Below are positions 1-5,521 of a stretch of DNA of 5,521 nt, one piece after another. Numbering within the stretch: position 1 is the first letter of the stretch; each line of letters opens with the position of its first letter. The position numbers were made by a program, and so were the translations under genes. The notes under the pieces were generated by a model, which was not told the DNA's origin, made no database searches, and was given only the letters and a program-made list of their open reading frames with translations. The DNA lies in the NCBI RefSeq assembly GCF_036408855.1, contig NZ_JAZGJQ010000018.1, positions 1-5,521 on the forward strand, written 5' to 3'. Origin of the DNA: Olsenella_K absiana. Its GTDB lineage: Bacteria; Actinomycetota; Coriobacteriia; Coriobacteriales; Atopobiaceae.

Positions 1-98
1 GGGAGGCGCGGCATAGGGAAGGGGGCCCCGGCGCCTGACTCCAGGCTCCGGGACCCCCTCCAGGACCAAACGCCCGCCGCCGGCCGGCGACGCCCTGC
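1..98. repeat. 98-bp direct terminal repeat, left copy
   Basis: Bases 1-98 are identical, without mismatch, to 5424-5521 at the other end of the window. The unit holds the operon terminator and the last 16 bases of the 5S gene. An exact repeat that uses both physical ends is the usual mark of a circularly closing contig, with an overlap close to a de Bruijn word of about 99. It could also arise from real head-to-tail rRNA operons. The identity is seen directly; the cause is inferred. Confidence 0.97.
21..58 (-). terminator. Intrinsic terminator of the rRNA operon
   Basis: Positions 58-42 and 37-21 form a 17-position stem around a 4-base loop (GAGU in the RNA). There are five outer G-C pairs, a U-G wobble, five more G-C pairs, one A/G mismatch and five inner pairs. 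The wobble pairs only in the minus-strand RNA (on the plus strand it is a C/A mismatch), which supports minus-strand use. The tail is weak, reading UUCCCUAU rather than a clean U run. It begins 24 bases past the 5S 3' end, the expected place for rrn termination. The structure is seen in the sequence; function is inferred from position. Confidence 0.85.
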
Positions 99-197
99 TC
101 TCCCACGGGCTATCCCCGCAGTACCATCGGCGCTCGGGGGCTTAACTTCCGGGTTCGGAATGGGACCGGGTGTGCCACCCCTGCCACGGTCGCCGGC
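83..197 (-). rRNA. rrf: 5S ribosomal RNA
   Basis: This is the 5S rRNA of the large ribosomal subunit, about 115 nt, within the usual range. The ends were set by helix I: the 5' GCCGGCGAC (197-189) is perfectly complementary to the 3' GTCGCCGGC (91-83). The conserved core GGTCCCATTCCGAACCCGGAAG followed by TTAAG (loop B/C region) is intact, as is the 3' GTGGGAGAGCAGG segment. It is the last gene of the operon, 120 bases after the 23S and just before the terminator. No disruption is seen. The ends could differ by a base or two in the mature molecule. Confidence 0.96.
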
Positions 198-226
198 CTG
201 CGCCGGGCGTTCAGGGTCCTGCAAAT

Positions 227-250
227 CCCTGGGGGCGCGTGCCCTCAGGG
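227..250 (-). other. Spacer hairpin next to the 5S gene
   Basis: CCCTGAGGGC (250-241) pairs with GCCCCCAGGG (236-227) around a 4-base loop, giving nine pairs and one A/C mismatch. It lies about 30 bases before the 5S 5' end. A role as an RNase recognition or folding element in 5S release is inferred. No U tract follows, so it is unlikely to terminate transcription. Confidence 0.6.
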
Positions 251-296
251 CCGCACAGCGCGGCGCACAAGACGGGTCCCCGGCAAGGTCGCTCCC

Positions 297-312
297 CGGG
301 CCCAGCGGCCCG
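297..312 (-). other. Hairpin just after the 23S 3' end
   Basis: CGGGCC (312-307) pairs with GGCCCG (302-297) around GCTG. The stem can extend outwards by three more pairs (316-314 with 296-294) past a single bulged base at 313. It begins within a few bases of the inferred mature 23S end and may mark the 3' processing boundary. Its function is inferred from position only. Confidence 0.5.
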
Positions 313-523
313 TGGGGGAAGAAGAGCTCGACCGATTAGTACCGCTCGGCTGAGCGCCTCGCGGCGCTTGCACCTGCGGCCTATCGACCTCGTGGTCTAC
401 GAGGGGTCTTACCAGAAGGAGAACTCATCTCGGGACGGGCTTCCCGCTTAGATGCCTTCAGCGGTTATCCCGACCGGACTCAGCTACCGGGCAGTGCTCT
501 TGGTGAACAACCCGTGCACCGGA

Positions 524-559
<36 letters not shown>

Positions 560-587
560 CCTCCCTCAGTTCTCCTGCGCCCGCGGA

Positions 588-641
<54 letters not shown>

Positions 642-675
642 GAATGGCGAACGGCCATACCCTTGGGACCTGCTC

Positions 676-717
<42 letters not shown>

Positions 718-743
718 TCCCGTCGATGTGGACTCTTGGGGAA

Positions 744-786
<43 letters not shown>

Positions 787-1124
787 CGGCCATTCCACTC
801 TGGGCCGCCGGATCACTAGAGCCTGGTTTCCCACCTGCTCGGCTTGTGGGCCTCGCAGTCAAGCCTGCTTGTGCTCTTGCACTCAGGGGGACGGTTGCCG
901 ACCGTCCTGAGCAGACCTTGCGCGCGCCTCCGTTACTCTTTGGGAGGCGACCGCCCCAGTCAAACTACCCACCAGACACGGTCCCCCTCCCGGATCACGG
1001 CGAGGGGTTAGGATGCCAGAGCGTCGAGGGTGGTATTCCAAGGGCGACTCCGCCGGGACTGGCGTCCCGGCTTCAGCGTCTCCCACCTATCCTCTACACG
1101 ACGGACCGGCAGCCAATGTCTAGC

Positions 1125-1156
<32 letters not shown>

Positions 1157-1224
1157 TCCGCGGGTAAGTCGCATCTTCACGACTAGTGCAATTTCACCGG
1201 GCCTATGGTTGAGACAGCGTCCAA

Positions 1225-1318
<94 letters not shown>

Positions 1319-2090
1319 GGATTCGCCGCTTCGCCGAAGCTGACGGCTCCTCGTGACCTTCCGGCACCGGGCAGGCGTCAGACCCTATACGTCGTCTTAC
1401 GACTTCAGCAGAGTCCTGTGTTTTTGGTAAACAGTCGTTTGGACCAATCGTCTGCGGCCGGCCTGGGCTCGGGGGGCGTGGCCCCTCCACCCCGGCCGGC
1501 ACCCCTTCTCCCGAAGTTACGGGGTGATTTTGCCGAGTTCCTTAACCATAGTTCTCCCGATCGCCTTGGTATTCTCTACCCACCCACCTGTGTCGGTTTG
1601 CGGTACGGGCTCCTCGCGGCTCCCTAGGGGGTTTTCTTGGGAGCATGGGCTCACTCACTTCGCTCAAGGCTTCGTCCGCCGCCTCAGGCCTGGGCGGGCG
1701 CGCTTCGCTGCCCGCCGCCCTACGCGGCATCACGGGGACGTCCAGAACCCCGCTGAGCTACCCTTCTCCGTCGCCCCATCGGTGGTGGCGCCGCTTCGGA
1801 GGTGCAGGAATGTCTGCCTGCTGTGCGTCGGCTACGCCTTCCGGCCTCGCCTTAGCTCCCGACTGACCCTGGGAGGATTAGCCTCGCCCAGGAAACCTCG
1901 GGTTTACGGCGGGGGCGTTTCCCACGCCCCTCTCGTTACTCATGCCAGCATTCTCACTTCCGGCCGGTCCACCGGCAGTCGCCTGCCGGCTTCGCCCCGG
2001 ACGGAAAGCTCCCCTACCGCCGGACTCGCGTCCGGCCCGCCGCTTCGGTGCCGTGCTTAGCCCCGTATATTGTCGGCGCATGTCCACTCG

Positions 2091-2149
2091 ACCAGTGAGC
2101 TGTTACGCACTCTTTGAATGGGTGGCTGCTTCTGAGCCAACATCCTGGT
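2091..2149 (-). other. GTPase-associated region (L11/thiostrepton site) of 23S rRNA
   Basis: The minus strand reads CCAGGATGTTGGCT, then CAGAAGCAGCCACC, then AAAGAGTGCGTAACAGCTCACTGG. This corresponds to the E. coli 1051-1108 domain that binds ribosomal protein L11. The adenosine equivalent to A1067 is retained. The fold-defining elements appear intact. Confidence 0.9.
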
Positions 2150-2716
2150 TGTCTGGGCAGACGCACATCCTTTGCCACTCGGCACGGACTTGGGGACCTT
2201 AGCGGGCGGTCTGGGCTGTTTCCCTCTCGAACACACAGCTTAGCCCACATGTTCTGACTCCCGGGCTCTGGGCCCGCGGCATTCGGAGTTTGGTTGGTCT
2301 TGGTAGGCGGTGAGGCCCCCGCGACCATCCAGTGCTCTACCTCCGCGGGTAAACGCCCGGGGCTAGCCCTAAAGCTATTTCGGGGAGAACGAGATATCTC
2401 CGGGTTTGATTAGCCTTTCACTCCTATCCGCAGGTCATCCCCCCAGTTTTCAACCTAGGTGGGTTCGGCCCTCCACGGGGTCTTACCCCCGCTTCAGCCT
2501 GCCCGTGGATAGATCACCCGGCTTCGCGTCTACGGCGCGCGACTCGTCGCCCGGTTGGGACTCGCTGTCGCTGCGGCTCGCTTCCTTGCTTAACCTCGCC
2601 GCGCACCGTAACTCGCTGGCTCATTCTACAAAAGGCACGCCGTCACGGGCTCACGCCCGCTCCGACTGCTTGTAGGCACACGGTTTCAGGTGCTGTTTCA
2701 CTCCCCTCCCGGGGTG

Positions 2717-2756
<40 letters not shown>

Positions 2757-3284
2757 ACAGGAGAGTATTTAGGCTTGGAGGGTGGTCCCCCCTGCTTCCC
2801 ACCGGGTTTCACGTGTCCGGCGGTACTCGGGTACCGGCTCGGCAGGCGGCGCGGATTCGCGTACGGGGCTGTAACCCTGTGCCGCCGGCCCTCCCAGGCC
2901 GTTCCGCTTCCGCTCCGCTTTCTCACTGCCGTGTCGGCCGGCCCCACGACCCCGGCGGCGCCTTGGCGCCGCCGGTTTGGCCTGCTCCCCGTTCGCTCGC
3001 CGCTACTAGGGGAATCTCGTTTGATTTCTCTTCCTCCGGGTACTTAGATGTTTCAGTTCCCCGGGTTGCCCCCTGCCGCCCTATGTGTTCGGGCGGAGGT
3101 GACGGGGCATGGGCCCCGCCGGGTTCTCCCATTCGGACATCCGCGGGTCGAGCGGGCATGTGCCCCTAACCGCGGCTTATCGCAGCTTGTCGCGTCCTTC
3201 TTCGGCTTCCTGTGCCAAGGCATCCACCGTGTGCCCTTGGTATCTTCTTCTCCTACTGGAGACTCGCTTGAGTAATCTCGGGTA

Positions 3285-3314
3285 AAGACGGGCGCCTCGC
3301 GGCGCCCCTGTCTT
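3285..3314 (-). other. Pre-23S leader hairpin with GNRA tetraloop
   Basis: AAGAC (3314-3310), a 2-base bulge AG, then GGGCGCC (3307-3301) pair with GGCGCCC (3296-3290) and GTCTT (3289-3285) around a GCGA loop. That is 12 pairs in all. Outer bases 3319-3315 and 3279-3275 add five more pairs after an internal bulge. It lies 35 bases before the mature 23S 5' end and is probably a processing or folding element of the precursor. Confidence 0.75.
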
Positions 3315-3361
3315 GAGATGCGATCTTGTTAGAGATCTGTCTTTGTGTTTCCACGCTATGC

Positions 3362-3375
3362 GGCTCTCAAGGTAC
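3362..3375 (-). promoter_or_regulatory. boxA-like antitermination element before 23S
   Basis: The minus strand reads GTACCTTGAGAGCC. It matches 11 of 14 bases with the element upstream of the 16S (GAACCTTGAAAACC, 5334-5321). Such CTTTGAAAAC-type elements precede both 16S and 23S in many Gram-positive rrn operons and are bound as RNA by NusB-NusE to prevent premature termination. The similarity is seen; the NusB role is inferred from known systems. Confidence 0.65.
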
Positions 3376-3420
3376 GCCGAGGGCGAGCCCTCGAGACCGG
3401 ACGCTGCGCGCCCCGGGGGG

Positions 3421-3520
3421 NNNNNNNNNNNNNNNNNNNNNNNNNNNNNNNNNNNNNNNNNNNNNNNNNNNNNNNNNNNNNNNNNNNNNNNNNNNNNNNN
3501 NNNNNNNNNNNNNNNNNNNN
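3421..3520. other. 100-N assembly gap
   Basis: Exactly 100 N form a conventional placeholder for a gap of unknown size. Both edges are GGGGGG. CGCGCCCC (3407-3414) on the left is the reverse complement of GGGGCGCG (3523-3530) on the right. The flanking sequence could form a hairpin, or the two ends could overlap at the G run. The 16S and 23S parts are joined only across this gap. Confidence 0.99.
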
Positions 3521-3554
3521 GGGGGGCGCGGCGAGGGCAGGCTTCCGAGCGCGG

Positions 3555-3571
3555 GCGCGGTTGCGCCGCGC
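3555..3571 (-). other. 16S trailer hairpin, distal
   Basis: GCGCGG (3571-3566) pairs with CCGCGC (3560-3555) around a 5-base loop in the minus-strand RNA. It follows the GNRA hairpin at 3575-3592. The region is very GC-rich, so alternative pairings, including with the 16S leader, are possible. Confidence 0.4.
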
Positions 3572-3574
3572 GGT

Positions 3575-3592
3575 CGCGGCCTCTCGGCCGCG
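3575..3592 (-). other. 16S trailer hairpin with GNRA tetraloop
   Basis: CGCGGCC (3592-3586) pairs perfectly with GGCCGCG (3581-3575) around GAGA. It lies 12 bases after the inferred 16S 3' end, so it is a candidate element for 3' end maturation of the 16S. No U run follows, so it is not a terminator. Confidence 0.65.
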
Positions 3593-3604
3593 GGCCCCTC
3601 CCTA

Positions 3605-5122
<1,518 letters not shown>

Positions 5123-5141
5123 GGGCCGGACTCGCCGGCCC
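5123..5141 (-). other. Hairpin abutting the 16S 5' end
   Basis: GGGCCGG (5141-5135) pairs perfectly with CCGGCCC (5129-5123) around CGAGT. It ends one base before the inferred mature 16S 5' end, so it may position the 5' processing cut. Its upper arm overlaps by two bases an AAGGAGG sequence at 5146-5140 that is complementary to the anti-Shine-Dalgarno. Confidence 0.65.
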
Positions 5142-5320
5142 TCCTTGAAAAAAAGTCTCTCTTCGCTCGGGGCTCCCCCCGCGCGCGATCCCGCTCTCCC
5201 GCTGATCTCGGATTCAACTCATCAAGGAACAGACGGGCACAGAACCTCATCCTGTGCCTTCTCTGTCTTCCTGTGCATTTCGCTTGTCTGTCTTCGCCGA
5301 TCTCATCGATCGCAGTATCC

Positions 5321-5334
5321 GGTTTTCAAGGTTC
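5321..5334 (-). promoter_or_regulatory. boxA-like antitermination element before 16S
   Basis: The minus strand reads GAACCTTGAAAACC, close to the CTTTGAAAAC-type boxA found in leaders of Gram-positive rrn operons. It lies about 200 bases before the 16S and downstream of the possible promoter, as expected for an RNA element. Its partner before the 23S matches 11 of 14 bases. Although TTGAAA resembles a -35 box, no -10 follows at the right distance. Confidence 0.7.
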
Positions 5335-5336
5335 GC

Positions 5337-5355
5337 CGCGGCCCGTGCGGCCGCG
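5337..5355 (-). other. Leader hairpin directly before boxA
   Basis: CGCGGCC (5355-5349) pairs perfectly with GGCCGCG (5343-5337) around a 5-base loop. It lies two bases before the boxA-like element. In an rrn leader this may present boxA to the antitermination complex. The structure is seen; the role is conjecture. Confidence 0.5.
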
Positions 5356-5364
5356 CGAGGAACC

Positions 5365-5370
5365 AATATA
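5365..5370 (-). promoter_or_regulatory. Possible -10 box of the rRNA promoter
   Basis: The minus strand reads TATATT inside GCGTATATTGG, an AT island in very GC-rich sequence about 30 bases before boxA and 240 before the 16S. At 17-base spacing the -35 position reads CCGCCC, far from TTGACA. If this is the promoter, it must rely on other contacts. An 8-base-pair inverted repeat (5394-5372) covers the spacer and -35 area. No better promoter is seen between the terminator and boxA. Confidence 0.35.
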
Positions 5371-5371
5371 C

Positions 5372-5394
5372 GCCGCCCGGGGGCCGCGGGCGGC
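5372..5394. other. Inverted repeat upstream of the possible -10
   Basis: GCCGCCCG (5372-5379) and CGGGCGGC (5387-5394) are exact reverse complements separated by 7 bases. The repeat ends two bases before the TATATT. It could be an operator-like protein site, or the stem of a second terminator for the preceding operon, although no T run follows. The structure is certain; the function is unknown. Confidence 0.4.
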
Positions 5395-5443
5395 CTCTTC
5401 GCCGCGCTCCACGGAACCTCCACGGGAGGCGCGGCATAGGGAA

Positions 5444-5481
5444 GGGGGCCCCGGCGCCTGACTCCAGGCTCCGGGACCCCC
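5444..5481 (-). terminator. Copy of the rRNA operon terminator
   Basis: This is identical to the stem-loop at 21-58, lying inside the right repeat. If it is physically present here, it would insulate this operon's promoter from an upstream rRNA operon, leaving about 100 bases between terminator and boxA. If the repeat is only the overlap of a circular path, this and the left copy are the same element. Confidence 0.75.
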
Positions 5482-5505
5482 TCCAGGACCAAACGCCCGC
5501 CGCCG

Positions 5506-5521
5506 GCCGGCGACGCCCTGC
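5506..5521 (-). rRNA. rrf: 5S ribosomal RNA, 3' end only (cut by the window edge)
   Basis: The last 16 bases equal the 3' terminal 16 bases of the 5S gene at 83-98. Taken literally, a second 5S gene on the same strand ends here, upstream of the 16S, as in tandem operons. It may instead be the same gene seen twice through contig overlap. Confidence 0.7.

Larger units (their letters stand above)
198..317 (-). other. 23S-5S transcribed spacer
   Basis: This 120-base spacer between the 23S 3' end and the 5S 5' end holds no tRNA and no convincing reading frame. It contains two clear hairpins (annotated separately) that probably guide processing of the polycistronic precursor. A third, weak 5-base-pair stem lies near 250-264. 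Spacers of this size without tRNA are common in bacterial operons. Confidence 0.85.
3251..3604 (-). other. 16S-23S internal transcribed spacer (with gap)
   Basis: About 254 real bases plus 100 N separate the two large rRNAs. In transcription order it has a GC-rich 16S trailer with hairpins (3604-3521), the N run, a boxA-like element (3375-3362) and a pre-23S hairpin (3314-3285). I find no tRNA-Ile or tRNA-Ala in the visible part: there is no T-loop GTTCGA motif and no cloverleaf arms. A tRNA could still be hidden if the true gap is 75 bases or longer. Confidence 0.9.
5123..5423 (-). other. rRNA operon leader and upstream region
   Basis: These 301 bases lie between the upstream repeat and the 16S 5' end. 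In transcription order they hold an inverted repeat (5394-5372), a possible -10 (5370-5365), a second inverted repeat (5355-5337), a boxA-like element (5334-5321), a less GC-rich stretch (about 5320-5215), a GC-rich segment, a T7 run (5154-5148) and a hairpin abutting the 16S (5141-5123). I see no open frame with a credible ribosome binding site, so this is untranslated leader. Confidence 0.85.
5424..5521. repeat. 98-bp direct terminal repeat, right copy
   Basis: This is an exact copy of 1-98 in the same orientation. It places an rRNA operon terminator and the 3' end of a 5S gene immediately upstream of the 16S leader. Read as a circle, the unique length is 5423 positions including the N run. 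It is either an assembly overlap of a closed path or the end of a neighbouring tandem operon. Confidence 0.97.

Noticed and set aside
1670..1735. Strong hairpins in mid-23S that could be an intervening sequence
   Set aside because: The spacing between flanking conserved landmarks is close to the standard 23S length, so these are ordinary variable helices of the rRNA rather than an added element.
3251..3420. Possible tRNA gene in the spacer
   Set aside because: No D-arm, anticodon arm and T-arm set with the GTTCGA-type loop can be assembled on either strand. The one strong stem (3285-3314) has a GNRA tetraloop and is a simple hairpin.
5148..5180. T7 run in the minus-strand leader after a GC-rich segment, possible terminator or attenuator
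   Set aside because: The nearest GC pairing (GGG/CCC around 5170-5180) is short and lies more than ten bases before the T run, so no stem abuts it. Termination here would also block the rRNA operon.
5316..5334. TTGAAA as a -35 promoter box
   Set aside because: No -10-like hexamer occurs 16-18 bases downstream on the minus strand. The surrounding sequence fits the boxA pattern repeated before the 23S.

Overview
The window is one bacterial ribosomal RNA operon read from its antisense side. Every gene lies on the minus strand, so transcription runs from right to left: leader/promoter region (about 5123-5423), 16S rRNA (about 3605-5122), internal transcribed spacer (3251-3604, containing a run of 100 N), 23S rRNA (about 318-3250), 23S-5S spacer (198-317), 5S rRNA (83-197) and a strong intrinsic terminator (21-58). 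I see no protein-coding gene. All long open frames lie inside the rRNAs or their GC-rich spacers, in several overlapping frames and on both strands, as expected from stable-RNA sequence. I see no tRNA, CRISPR array or insertion sequence.

The organism is a GC-rich actinobacterium of the Coriobacteriia type, most likely in or near Olsenella/Atopobiaceae. The 16S opens with the GAGTTCGATCC variant. Read from memory, its V1-V4 regions (the CTTTCAGCAGGGACGAGGCC segment, the GACGGTACCTGCAGAAGAAG segment and the GCGCGCGTAGGCGG stretch) and its V6 hairpin match Olsenella-like sequences. No database search was possible. The 23S appears to lack the long helix 54-55 insertion typical of most other Actinobacteria. 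Known antibiotic-contact bases in the 23S (A2058/A2059 equivalents) are wild type.

The operon parts fit together normally. A boxA-like antitermination element precedes both the 16S (5321-5334) and the 23S (3362-3375). Stable hairpins, two with GNRA loops, sit in the spacer. The 16S 3' end carries the anti-Shine-Dalgarno sequence, and the 5S is followed by a 17-position terminator stem.

Two structural points deserve attention. First, bases 1-98 are repeated exactly at 5424-5521, so the right end already contains the terminator and the 3' end of another 5S copy. The sequence therefore closes on itself as a circle of 5423 positions (including the 100 N). This means head-to-tail tandem operons, an extrachromosomal rDNA circle, or an assembly-graph loop. 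Second, the N run is flanked by GGGGGG on both sides and by an 8-base inverted repeat, so the gap may be tiny, or even an unmerged overlap. No new defence, mobile or enzymatic system is visible; the interest lies in operon arrangement and pre-rRNA structure.
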